A stretch of DNA of 64,000 nt from IMG/VR virus record IMGVR_UViG_3300042090_002405, positions 17,288 through 81,287 of that record; one strand, 5' to 3'. Source of the DNA: a virus. Shown in pieces: positions 40,267 to 48,586 of this stretch. A program made the translations under genes and the position numbers. Under the pieces are notes generated by a model that worked only from the letters and a program-made list of their open reading frames with translations, did not search any database and was not told where the DNA came from. The number at the start of each line of letters is the position of its first letter. Position 1 is the first letter of the stretch.

Positions 40267-41874
40267 TCAGTTGGCCAGATTGCAGAGACTACCGCCGCCC
40301 TCGACCCATAGGCACCCCAGCGTGGCGCCCAAGTTGGAGTCGGCGTTAGCGGCGCTCGCAGTGATGTTGCACGTAAGCGTGGGTGATGCGACAGTAGGTA
40401 CCCCCAGACATGCTTTGGTCTGACCGTTTAGGGTGATCCCGCCAGTCTCTAGAAACGTTGCGGCGGCCTCGCCAGCTCCGGACGGGTAAGTCACGTGGCC
40501 GTTCGATGTAACGCCTAGGGTCCCTGTGCCCCAAAGGAACGGCCCCAGAGTGGGAAACGAGTCGGAGCTGTTGAGGTTCAGCGAACCGTTTACGGTGAGG
40601 GTCGATCCGTCCAAGTACGCGGTGCCGAGGATCCCGCCGCTGACGTTGATGAGATTCCCGTGGCCCTGCGCGAAAATCACGTCGTTCGTAAATTGTCCAT
40701 AGTTTGGCGTGATGTTGTACGAGTTCCCGGTGCCAAAAAAGCCCGCTGAATAACAAGTGCCAGACGCCTGTAGGCCTGTGACAATAGACGTATTCGAAAG
40801 AGGGCCGCCATACGACGGCAAGACGCCGCCGAGGATTGCCGAGTTGATGAATCCATTTCCTACGAGAGGGCCGGCGTTGGGCGTTGCCACGTAGACCGGA
40901 TAGTTGCTCGTACTCTCGACGAATTCGGTAGCGGCACCGATAGTAATCCCGGCGAAAACATTCGTCGTCGTCGGCGTACGCACGCCGATGTTGTAAAGAA
41001 CGAGACCGTTCGCGAAGGTTGATGTGCTCTCGCCTTGCACTACGGCTCCGGCTGTGGCGATGTTGATTTGCGGCGTCGAGTTGATCGTGACGGTGTCCCC
41101 CGTCGTCCATACGTCTTGCTCTTGCGGATTCTCGCAGTTCTTGAGCTCCGGCGGGGATATTGAGATTGCGCTTGCCGTCTGGCTCATCAGCCACGTCGTG
41201 CCAGACACTAGCTTGTAGAGCCATCCTCTAGAGGCATGCGTTGAGTTGATGACGAGTAGCCCAGGTGAAAGAGAGCCCGCATCGGCACCAGCAAAGGTCA
41301 CCTCGAGAAGCTGCGGCGTAGATCGGTTCTTTGCGGCCACGACCGTGATGGTGGTCGTCTGCACCGTAGTAAGGGCCCCTTCGAGAAGAACGCTTGCACC
41401 CGATTCGAGGAAGTACGGCCCCACGTACCATACGTCAGAGTCGCTCGTGTTCGAACTCATCGCCTTGATCGTCGTGTTCTGCCGGATGCGCGGGCTCATC
41501 GTGCCCCATCGCGCAACGATCTGCGTATACGAAAGGCAGGGGCCGTCGGCGATCCCGGGAATCCCCGACGTGCACGTCGACTGTCCGCACGTGACATTAC
41601 CGTCGCTCGCGCATCCGGAGGTATTGCTGGGATCGACGTACCATGCCGCCTGGCTCCAAGAGCTCGGGCACGTAGGTGCCCCGCCATCACCGGGAGCTGT
41701 CGAGCACAGAGGGGGAAAAACAACAGGGGGCGGCAGAGCGTTTGCCGCACCGAACGTCTGGCCATTCGCGCCGGCCGCAGGGGCAGTTTCGATGGCGGTA
41801 CGTTGGCCGTAGATGCTCACCACCAAGGCGAAGACAGCGCACCCCAGAACGAAAAACGAAAACTTCTTCGACAT
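40267..41874 (-). CDS. N-terminally anchored beta-helix-like protein
   Basis: 535 residues. Starts MSKKFSFFVLGCAVFALVVSIYG, a transmembrane anchor or signal; it lacks the shared anchor peptide of its neighbours. CTSGIPGIADG and other Cys pairs follow, then a long Asn/Thr/Gly-rich region with regular short strands (GNGFINSAILGG, GNSYNITPNYGQ) typical of right-handed beta-helices. Start overlaps the previous gene (TGATG). Possible membrane-tethered spike or depolymerase-like protein; no catalytic residues assigned. Confidence 0.6.
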   Translation of the reverse strand: MSKKFSFFVLGCAVFALVVSIYGQRTAIETAPAAGANGQTFGAANALPPPVVFPPLCSTAPGDGGAPTCPSSWSQAAWYVDPSNTSGCASDGNVTCGQSTCTSGIPGIADGPCLSYTQIVARWGTMSPRIRQNTTIKAMSSNTSDSDVWYVGPYFLESGASVLLEGALTTVQTTTITVVAAKNRSTPQLLEVTFAGADAGSLSPGLLVINSTHASRGWLYKLVSGTTWLMSQTASAISISPPELKNCENPQEQDVWTTGDTVTINSTPQINIATAGAVVQGESTSTFANGLVLYNIGVRTPTTTNVFAGITIGAATEFVESTSNYPVYVATPNAGPLVGNGFINSAILGGVLPSYGGPLSNTSIVTGLQASGTCYSAGFFGTGNSYNITPNYGQFTNDVIFAQGHGNLINVSGGILGTAYLDGSTLTVNGSLNLNSSDSFPTLGPFLWGTGTLGVTSNGHVTYPSGAGEAAATFLETGGITLNGQTKACLGVPTVASPTLTCNITASAANADSNLGATLGCLWVEGGGSLCNLAN

Positions 41875-44330
41875 CATTGCAGTACCCACGCTGTGCCTGT
41901 GTAGTAGAGGGTCGCGCCCCCACCGGCGGGGATAGACGCGAGAGCGCCGGTGCCGGCATCGAGGACGGTCAACGTGTTTCCGGAGTCATCGGTCCGCGTG
42001 ATCCGTAGTGTCTGCGCAGCAGGCCCGGAGTCGAGAAGCGTGATTGTCGTGTTCACCGCAAGGGACTTGACGGTGTACCAGTTGCCGCCTTGCGTGTAGC
42101 CGGCGGTCGCGCCCGCACCGGTGATCGACAAAGACACCGCACCGCCCGCGGGATTGTTGATTGCTGCGCCTGGGACAGGCCCTGCGAGGTAGCCGCCCAC
42201 TACAACCACGACAACGTTGGCCGAGTAGCTCCCGCCTTGAGCGATAAAGGTGAGCCACGATTGGCCGTCGAATGTGGCGACGGTGCCCGGCGCTCCTGAC
42301 AGCGCAGTCGCCTCTTCGAAACGCGTTCGATAGAACGTGAACTGCGTCGCGACGAGGCTAGGCGAGTCGATCTGGCAATCGTCGTAGGTCTGCGTCGTGG
42401 TCGTCGTGATCGCGACGGTGTCCAAAACAGAGCATCCCGAGACGGCCTGGACGCTCCCACATGACAAGTTGGTCGAGACCCAATTCACGTCATTGGAGAG
42501 TCCTAGCTTCCACGTGGGTGACGCGCCGGACGTGACGACGAGCTGGGTGTCGTTGTTCTCCACGAGGAGCGCAGAGAAGTTCGTTGCGCCGGAAACGTTC
42601 AAGGTGCTGTTGAGAAGCTCGCCGTCCTTGAGGAGGAGAGCGCTTTGGCACGAGCCCGGACCGTCAGTGACGGTCATCGCCATCTCGTTGATGGCCAGTG
42701 CTTCAAAAACGAGGAGCGCTTGCGAGGGGATAAACGCCGTGACGCCGTTGGCCCAATTGACCGTCAAGCCGGTCATCATCACGGGCCCCGTGAATGTCGG
42801 AGCCGCGGGGAAATTGGTCGAAGTGATCTGGATCGATCGACATGGAGGAATCGTCCACGTTTGTGGATCTGGGTCCCACACGTCCGCCGCGGTAGGGGCT
42901 ATCGATCCGACCTCGAACGTGGCCGCATCGTCAGCACTCGTCGGATCCCCTAGCGTCGCAAGCCACGCTTCGGGACTAGAGTACGGGGCGCTCTCGGTGC
43001 CGTTCTGAAAAGCCGCCGGCACGAGGGTATTGCCGTCGATCCAACGAAATCGCGCAAGAGGGACCGCGCCGCCGCCATCCGAAGACTGCCCAAAGATCTG
43101 AAGAACCCAATGGCCGCTTTCAAAATATACTACGACGCTCCCAGGCCCCGTCAGGGTGATAATCGTACCGCTGCCAGCATCTAGGATTTGGAGCTCAGCG
43201 CCCTCCGTATTGTCGGTGCGCGTAAAGCAGATCGTGTCTCCTGGATCGGCGGTGTCCGCCACCGTGATGGTGGTAACGCCCTCCGCAAGGGTTGGGATGG
43301 TGTACCAGTTGCCGCCCTGTTCGTATCCCGACGAAGCACCGGTGCCGATGATCGAAACGGTCACCGATTCCGTAATATTCGCGCCGGGTACTTGCCCCGC
43401 GAGAAAGCCGCCCGTGACAGCGACGATCGTAGAGCCGTACGTGCAATCCGCGTCTTGAAACGCCTTCCACGAGATGCCGTCGAACTCCGCGGTGGGCGCG
43501 GAGAGTACGCACGCTTGTGACCAACTCGTCTGGTTGAAAAAGCACTGCGCCCCCGCCGTTAGACCGGGCGCGCCGATAGACGCTCTCGTGTAGTTCTGGT
43601 TGCCGCTCGTCGTGATCGTACCGCTGTCAGAGACGATCGAATCCTCTGCCTGCAACCCCGCGCAGGTTAGGTTCGTAGAGCTCCATTGACTCCCCTCTTG
43701 AAGCGTGAGCGACCACGTCGGAGTAGCGCTGGACGTTACTTGCAGCTGCGCTTGGGTGCCGCTGATGTCGAGAATCTCGAAAAGAGCCGCTCCTGTCACG
43801 TCGAGCGTGCCTTGCAGGTTGCTGCTACCGAAGATCAACGCAGATGGGGCGGATCCAGCCGCGTCCGTGATCGTCATCGTGAGGCCGGAAATGTTGGCGT
43901 TCTCGACGATGAACGTGGCGATCGTGGGCACGAACGCCGCCGGGGCGTTGTTCCAATTGATTGTCAGTGGTGCGAACGACGGCGCCACCATGTTGAACGC
44001 CATGAGGATGACGTTTCGGCTACTGGGTACAGTCCACGTTTGCGGATTCGGACTCCACGCATCCGCTGCAGCCGGGGAGATGACGCCTAGCTCGGCTGTC
44101 GATGCGTCGTCGGTGCTCGTCGGTGCGCCCAGCGTGTTGAGCCATGCCTCGGGGCTTTGGTACGGCGTCCCGGGTGCGCCGTTCTGCATCGCAGGCGCGA
44201 CGGTCGTGTACGCGTCGATCCATCGTAGCCGCTTCAGCGGAACGTCCGAGAAGGGACCGGAGCCGCCCATGCCCAGCGACCTCTCGTAGGTGAGAGGCGA
44301 TCGATTCTTGATGCCGAGAATAGAGCCCAT
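41874..44330 (-). CDS. Duplicated spike protein with shared anchor peptide
   Basis: 818 residues. Starts MGSILGIKNRSPLTYERS. Two homologous halves of about 385 residues follow: the first begins LRWIDAYTTVAPAMQNGAPGTPY, the second FRWIDGNTLVPAAFQNGTESAPY, each continuing with SPEAWL-TLG, then Q-WT and many beta strands (TWSLTLQ, TWKLGLS). Each half ends in YTQGGNWYT or YEQGGNWYT and a strand ending in WVLQ. An internal duplication is evident. Likely receptor-binding, perhaps beta-helical. Confidence 0.7.
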   Translation of the reverse strand: MGSILGIKNRSPLTYERSLGMGGSGPFSDVPLKRLRWIDAYTTVAPAMQNGAPGTPYQSPEAWLNTLGAPTSTDDASTAELGVISPAAADAWSPNPQTWTVPSSRNVILMAFNMVAPSFAPLTINWNNAPAAFVPTIATFIVENANISGLTMTITDAAGSAPSALIFGSSNLQGTLDVTGAALFEILDISGTQAQLQVTSSATPTWSLTLQEGSQWSSTNLTCAGLQAEDSIVSDSGTITTSGNQNYTRASIGAPGLTAGAQCFFNQTSWSQACVLSAPTAEFDGISWKAFQDADCTYGSTIVAVTGGFLAGQVPGANITESVTVSIIGTGASSGYEQGGNWYTIPTLAEGVTTITVADTADPGDTICFTRTDNTEGAELQILDAGSGTIITLTGPGSVVVYFESGHWVLQIFGQSSDGGGAVPLARFRWIDGNTLVPAAFQNGTESAPYSSPEAWLATLGDPTSADDAATFEVGSIAPTAADVWDPDPQTWTIPPCRSIQITSTNFPAAPTFTGPVMMTGLTVNWANGVTAFIPSQALLVFEALAINEMAMTVTDGPGSCQSALLLKDGELLNSTLNVSGATNFSALLVENNDTQLVVTSGASPTWKLGLSNDVNWVSTNLSCGSVQAVSGCSVLDTVAITTTTTQTYDDCQIDSPSLVATQFTFYRTRFEEATALSGAPGTVATFDGQSWLTFIAQGGSYSANVVVVVVGGYLAGPVPGAAINNPAGGAVSLSITGAGATAGYTQGGNWYTVKSLAVNTTITLLDSGPAAQTLRITRTDDSGNTLTVLDAGTGALASIPAGGGATLYYTGTAWVLQ

Positions 44331-44357
44331 GGATCCCTCGTTCGCCCGCGCTTGGCC

Positions 44358-44861
44358 TCAGACGCTCACGACTTCGACGGTAAGGCGCGCCGACGGCGAA
44401 ACGGAAGGCGGTTTACCCAAAACCGTCGCGCTCGTCGCTCCGTCCTGACAAATCGCGTCGAGTTGCACCGTGTAACTACCTGTCGAGGTCACCGGCACTT
44501 CGAAGACACGCGTGACGGTCTGGCTCGGCATGATAATCGTCGAGTTTTCAACACCGTCCTGAATAACCGGAGGTCCGGGGGGTTGAGATATGAATATGCC
44601 CGTGAAGATCGTCCCATTTCCAGCGATGGAGGTGTAATTGACCGTCGCATGGACGATGATCTTCTGCCCTGCGGCCGCAAGGATCCCAGTGATCGTCACG
44701 AGGGGCGTATCGACGGAGTCGCTAACCGTGATCGTGTCCGCCCCGTTGTCCCCGTAGTACGTCGCGACGAGTCCCGGCGGTACCGCCATCCCCGAGCCCA
44801 CGGCGGGAGATTGCTCATAGGTGCTCGGGGAGCGATTTTTGGTGCCTGTCAGGTAGCCCAT
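44358..44861 (-). CDS. Short spike-family protein with shared anchor peptide
   Basis: 167 residues from the ATG at 44861 (AAGGATC site). Starts MGYLTGTKNRSPSTYEQS. The rest is one immunoglobulin-like beta-sandwich in pattern: PLVTITGILAAAGQKIIVHATVNYTSI, TFTGIFI, VTRVFEVPVTSTGSYTVQLDAICQDG, LTVEVVSV. Possibly the base or a minor member of the spike set. Confidence 0.65.
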   Translation of the reverse strand: MGYLTGTKNRSPSTYEQSPAVGSGMAVPPGLVATYYGDNGADTITVSDSVDTPLVTITGILAAAGQKIIVHATVNYTSIAGNGTIFTGIFISQPPGPPVIQDGVENSTIIMPSQTVTRVFEVPVTSTGSYTVQLDAICQDGATSATVLGKPPSVSPSARLTVEVVSV

Positions 44862-44992
44862 CGAAGATCCTTTTTCTTTCTTGCCGTGATCCACTGCACG
44901 AAGCCGTGTCGTGGCAGATCACGGTTTGAGAGTCAGGATCTCGACGTCGTCACGTTTTGCTTGCTGCCGATCGACTTTTGAAAAACTCGCGT

Positions 44993-45469
44993 TTATCCCG
45001 GGTACGTAAGAACGACTCCAACGTCCGTGACATCTGCTCCCGCAACGGTCCCGGGGTTGTTGGAGATCGGGCTCAAGAGACTTGCGCCTAGTGGGAAAGT
45101 CAGCACGGTGACGTTGTACGGAGAGCCGTTCGGCAACGGGTCAGAAAACGTGAACGGGCCGTTTGCAGTGAGTGTGAGATCGTCTCCGCCGTTGATCTGC
45201 AAAACGAGCGGACCTGTCCCGGTGTCGTATCCCGACAACGTGCCCCCCACGGTGAACAGGTCAGCCGCCACTACGGAGGCGCGTAGCGAGATCGCTTGGT
45301 CTTTCGGCCGCGATGCGTTCGACCATCCACTGTACTCCGTGTCGTAAACCGAGCCTGTGGCGACGAAGTTCGCGAATTCGCGGTACACTGCCTCGTCCAT
45401 GAGCTGGCGCGAGCAGCCGTTTTCGCTAGCGCCTCCCTTCGCGCGAAGCGTGGTCAACTTCCTTCTCAT
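44993..45469 (-). CDS. Small beta-rich virion-type protein
   Basis: 158 residues from the ATG at 45469. Helical start (MDEAVYREFANFVATGSVYDTEY), then beta-rich VGGTLSGYDTGTGPLVLQINGGDDLTLTANGPFTFSDPLPNGSPYNVTVL, the pattern of Ig-like surface domains. ATGA overlap with the membrane protein upstream. Confidence 0.55.
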   Translation of the reverse strand: MRRKLTTLRAKGGASENGCSRQLMDEAVYREFANFVATGSVYDTEYSGWSNASRPKDQAISLRASVVAADLFTVGGTLSGYDTGTGPLVLQINGGDDLTLTANGPFTFSDPLPNGSPYNVTVLTFPLGASLLSPISNNPGTVAGADVTDVGVVLTYPG

Positions 45470-45756
45470 GACACTTTCTCCTCTTCGCCCGGGTCTCCGA
45501 GCAGCTTGAGCAAAACCGCATCTGCTAGCAGCGCAAGAAAGCTCGTCGCCGCCCCTACGACCGCTGCGTCCCCTATGCGGCCGAATCCTACGGTGACAAT
45601 CCCGCTCGCCCCCGCCGCTGCCCCAACCCATGTACCGGTGCACTGACTGCACTCGAAGAGGGCCGGGAAAAGCCGTCGGATCGGACGCGCGATCGTGCTG
45701 CGCACGACGAGGAGCGTCGCGCCGATCAGCGCGGAGAGGAGGAGGATCGAGGTCAT
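45466..45756 (-). CDS. Membrane protein with CSQC motif (DUF1360-like)
   Basis: 96 residues: hydrophobic helix (SILLLSALIGATLLVV), basic turn, then FECSQCTGTWVGAAAGASG, like the Cys pair before a Trp-Gly in DUF1360 membrane proteins, and a second long hydrophobic stretch. ATGA overlaps on both sides. Candidate virion or host-membrane protein. Confidence 0.6.
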   Translation of the reverse strand: MTSILLLSALIGATLLVVRSTIARPIRRLFPALFECSQCTGTWVGAAAGASGIVTVGFGRIGDAAVVGAATSFLALLADAVLLKLLGDPGEEEKVS

Positions 45757-45941
45757 CGGCGTGCGGAGAGCACCTCGAGAAGATGCGCAGCTACAGCGGG
45801 GCGGAGTTTGATGATGCCGACCGAACCGGCTTCGGCATCGTCGTCGGTGAGCTCGACAGAACCGTCCTCGAAGAGGCGTATTTTCGGACAGCGCTTGTAG
45901 CCACAGCACATTGTCTCTCCGTGGATGACTTTCGGGTTCAT
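45753..45941 (-). CDS. Small Cys-containing protein
   Basis: 62 residues from the ATG at 45941 (AGAAGG upstream). MCCGYKRCPKIRLFEDGSVELTDDD, a small zinc-type or beta fold, then KLRPAVAAHLLEVLSARR. Coupled to the membrane protein downstream. Function unknown. Confidence 0.55.
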   Translation of the reverse strand: MNPKVIHGETMCCGYKRCPKIRLFEDGSVELTDDDAEAGSVGIIKLRPAVAAHLLEVLSARR

Positions 45942-45946
45942 CGCTT

Positions 45947-46501
45947 TCACCTTCTCCTTCCGCCGCCGCCGCCGCCCGAGAAGACAGCGCCCATCGCCAA
46001 AAACGCAGCGACACCCACGCCACCCAGAACGAGCGTGCTCTTCTTGAGAAACCACGGCGAGGGCTCCTCGATCGGTGCCGCTGGTGCCGCCTGTGCCGTC
46101 GCGACTGGCGCCGCAGAGGGCCCGTCCGCGGCCGTACCGCTGTCAGCCGGATGCGCCTTCGATTGCGTGTACTCGTGCTTTGAGCTGCGCTTCGCCGTTA
46201 CGATTCCGCCGCCGCAATTGCTCTGCCCATGCCCCGCCCACCACGATGGTCGCGGATGGCAACCTGCCGGGGCACCCGGGGATACAGCTTGCGCGGCCTT
46301 TGCCGTGGACGCGCCGTACTTTCCATCGGGCGTGAGCCCCGCGGCCGTCTGGAAGTTGCACACGAGCTGCACGTTCGCGAGGTCGCACGGATCTACCTGT
46401 GCGAGTGTCATGGCGAACGCTTGCGATGAGCCCGTGTCGTCGCCGATCCCGACGGCGCGGACCGCGCGCCCGTTGTACCGAAGAGAGAACATCAGCGCCA
46501 A
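45947..46501 (-). CDS. Peptidoglycan-binding-like protein with C-terminal anchor
   Basis: 184 residues. LVCNFQTAAGLTPDGKYGASTAKAAQ is a PG_binding_1-type helix and turn (LTPDGKYG). A Ser/Pro/Ala-rich linker, then one transmembrane helix (LVLGGVGVAAFLAMGAVF) and a Gly/Arg end. The whole protein is shaped as a short rod set in a membrane; one of three such proteins. Confidence 0.6.
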   Translation of the reverse strand: MALMFSLRYNGRAVRAVGIGDDTGSSQAFAMTLAQVDPCDLANVQLVCNFQTAAGLTPDGKYGASTAKAAQAVSPGAPAGCHPRPSWWAGHGQSNCGGGIVTAKRSSKHEYTQSKAHPADSGTAADGPSAAPVATAQAAPAAPIEEPSPWFLKKSTLVLGGVGVAAFLAMGAVFSGGGGGGRRR

Positions 46502-47361
46502 GCCTTCGCAATAGTCGCAGGTAATGCGGGTGCCGCCGAGGGCGCGGCTCGATGTCCGTGCGATCTCGATCCGCCCTTCTTTCGGGCCATGTGAACGACA
46601 CCCGCAACGAGTGCAACTCCGGCCAGCCCGATCCCCACCTTGGCCGGCGTGCTGAGATTGCGGAACTTGTCGAGCGCCGACGAAGCGGACGGTGGCACCG
46701 GGGAGGGAGCCGCTGCTGCCGTCGTGGGAGCAGCCGGCGGCGCCGGTGTTGCCGCTGCCGATGCATCGGGCGGGACGGGCGAGTCGGACGCCGGCGCCGC
46801 GCCGCTGGGAAACTGCGTCCCGAAATCGCTCGGGTGTGCCTGCGTCGTTGCGACCAAGGCCTGGACGGTGTTCGGATCGAGGTTGCCGTCCGTGGGAAGG
46901 GTTCCCCCCGAGTTCGCGTTGTACCAGCCTTGAAAGCAGGAGACCGCCGCTTGCAGATTTGTCCCCGGATCTTGCCAGCTAGGACAAGTTGTCCCCGTCG
47001 CCGCGCCGATGAGGGTGTTCAGCGACGTCAGCGTAGCGACGACCCATGCTTGTTGGTCGCTCGTCAGCGCGGGCGCGTCGGCGAGAGAAAAGCCACGCAC
47101 GCATCCGCCGCCGTACCAAACCGGCTCTTCCCCGCCGCACCCCCGCCCGCCGTACTCCGCGGGCCCTCCGGACCACCTCGCCGGGTTTCTGGCCCAGCGC
47201 GGGATCGGTCCGTAGCAGTCGACGCACGACGGCTTCCGTACGGGAAGGACGTTGCGCGACCACCAACAGTCAGCCGCGCGGATCCCCTCGTCTGTAGGCC
47301 CCTGGATAGGATAGTCCCGCACGAAATCATATCGGCCGGACGCTTGCGCGGGGGTAGTCAC
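46492..47361 (-). CDS. Second peptidoglycan-binding-like protein with C-terminal anchor
   Basis: 289 residues. Cys-rich N-terminus (DCWW, SCVDCYG, GCGGEEP), a helical and Gln-rich domain, then AAVSCFQGWYNANSGGTLPTDGNLDPNTVQALVA, a PG_binding_1-type motif (TDGNLDPNTVQAL). An Ala/Pro linker precedes a transmembrane helix (VGIGLAGVALVAGVVHM) and a Lys/His-rich tail. Starts overlap the neighbours. Likely a virion-membrane protein that engages the cell wall. Confidence 0.6.
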   Translation of the reverse strand: MTTPAQASGRYDFVRDYPIQGPTDEGIRAADCWWSRNVLPVRKPSCVDCYGPIPRWARNPARWSGGPAEYGGRGCGGEEPVWYGGGCVRGFSLADAPALTSDQQAWVVATLTSLNTLIGAATGTTCPSWQDPGTNLQAAVSCFQGWYNANSGGTLPTDGNLDPNTVQALVATTQAHPSDFGTQFPSGAAPASDSPVPPDASAAATPAPPAAPTTAAAAPSPVPPSASSALDKFRNLSTPAKVGIGLAGVALVAGVVHMARKKGGSRSHGHRAAPSAAPALPATIAKAWR

Positions 47362-47612
47362 GGGAACCTCACGGGCCAGCGCATCGCCGGCGGAGTCGGA
47401 AGAGGGGGGCCGCTGAGCGCGCCGCCGTACGTGGGGCTCTTCTGCATGTTGGCGAGCGCTCCCATCAGAAACGCTCCGAGGACACCTCCGACGAGCGCAC
47501 CGCTGATAGGGCTCTTGCCTTGCCGGGCGGCGTACTCGACTCCAGCGTAGGCGCCGAGGCCGGCAATCGCTGCCGTGCTAACACCGCCCCCGATAGCGCG
47601 TAACAAACTCAT
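47358..47612 (-). CDS. Small membrane protein
   Basis: 84 residues, AGGAGACACC before the ATG. Two Gly/Ala-rich helices (GGGVSTAAIAGLGAYAG, SGALVGGVLGAFLMGALA) with a short loop, like glycine-zipper proteins that insert in lipid. Pro-rich C-terminus. Candidate virion-membrane or pore protein. Confidence 0.55.
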   Translation of the reverse strand: MSLLRAIGGGVSTAAIAGLGAYAGVEYAARQGKSPISGALVGGVLGAFLMGALANMQKSPTYGGALSGPPLPTPPAMRWPVRFP

Positions 47613-47620
47613 GGTGTCTC

Positions 47621-48586
47621 CTAGGGGATGGTCCTCGGGTTGATGCCGGCGAAGCCGACGAGATTGTCTTGAGGAAGGTTCTCGTCGAAGGCCATGGCCC
47701 CATAGATCGAGCCGTACTGGGCGAAGTCGCTATACGCGACGAGGAATTTGTCTTCTTCCGATAGCGCGGCGAACTGCTGAAGTTGAAGAGGTGTGGCGTT
47801 CAGAAACGAGGGGTTCGTCGTCGGATCGTTCTGCCTGACGCTGGCGAAAAAAACGACGTCGCACGGCACCGGAATAGGGATATCGAGCAACCGCTCGGAC
47901 TGATCTGTTCGCCCGCGATACCGGAGATCGTGGATGTTGCCGAGCGAAGCCGCCATCGGTACGCCCCAAGGCCTTCCCCCGTTGGGCGGCGTGTACGCGG
48001 TCGGCGCGAAGGGCGGACCCGCGAAGGTCTCGTAGAGGAGAGCCGGCGAAAGGGCGTCCTCGTAAATCAGCCCGTCGGTGTTTGCAGGATTGCGGGTGTC
48101 CCTGCGGGACCGATTGATCACCATAACGTGCCAGGAGATGTTGCCGCCGGGCGGGTGCCACAGCGGGTTTTTGATCTCCTTGCGAAACGTGACGGTACTC
48201 CCGACGGGCGGACCCGGAGGGGGCGGAGGAGGCAACTCACTGTTCGGCGTGAGGGGATCTGTCCCCGACGGGAGCCGCGCAACCATCTCGACGTACTGCC
48301 GAATTCCGACGAGCCGCACGCCGACCTCGGCGGATCCGAACGTCGCACGGGCGAGGATGAAGAGATACCGGCCCCCGAGCGCCGCCGTTGGGGTCGAAGG
48401 GACAACGAGCCCCGTGTACGCGTTCGTCTGGTACGGATCACTTCCGATGAAGCCAAATTCGGGGTTGGGCCCCGCCGTGATGAGCTCGTAACGACCACGC
48501 GCGAGCGGCTGACGGATCCCTTCGCCGACCCCGCCGGGCCAAGTGCGGAGTTCGAGGATCTTGTCGCTACGGGCGTGAGAGGACAT
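47621..48586 (-). CDS. Candidate virion shell protein
   Basis: 321 residues from the ATG at 48586 (TAATG overlap). Strand-rich throughout: RYELITAG, RYLFILARATFG, VTFRKEIKNP, ISWHVMVINRS, LLDIPIPVPCDVVFFASVRQ. A Pro loop (PPPPPPGPP) splits it into two roughly equal beta domains. Fold not recognised; it would suit a jelly-roll capsid or spike-base protein, and lies beside the other shell candidates. Confidence 0.5.
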   Translation of the reverse strand: MSSHARSDKILELRTWPGGVGEGIRQPLARGRYELITAGPNPEFGFIGSDPYQTNAYTGLVVPSTPTAALGGRYLFILARATFGSAEVGVRLVGIRQYVEMVARLPSGTDPLTPNSELPPPPPPGPPVGSTVTFRKEIKNPLWHPPGGNISWHVMVINRSRRDTRNPANTDGLIYEDALSPALLYETFAGPPFAPTAYTPPNGGRPWGVPMAASLGNIHDLRYRGRTDQSERLLDIPIPVPCDVVFFASVRQNDPTTNPSFLNATPLQLQQFAALSEEDKFLVAYSDFAQYGSIYGAMAFDENLPQDNLVGFAGINPRTIP

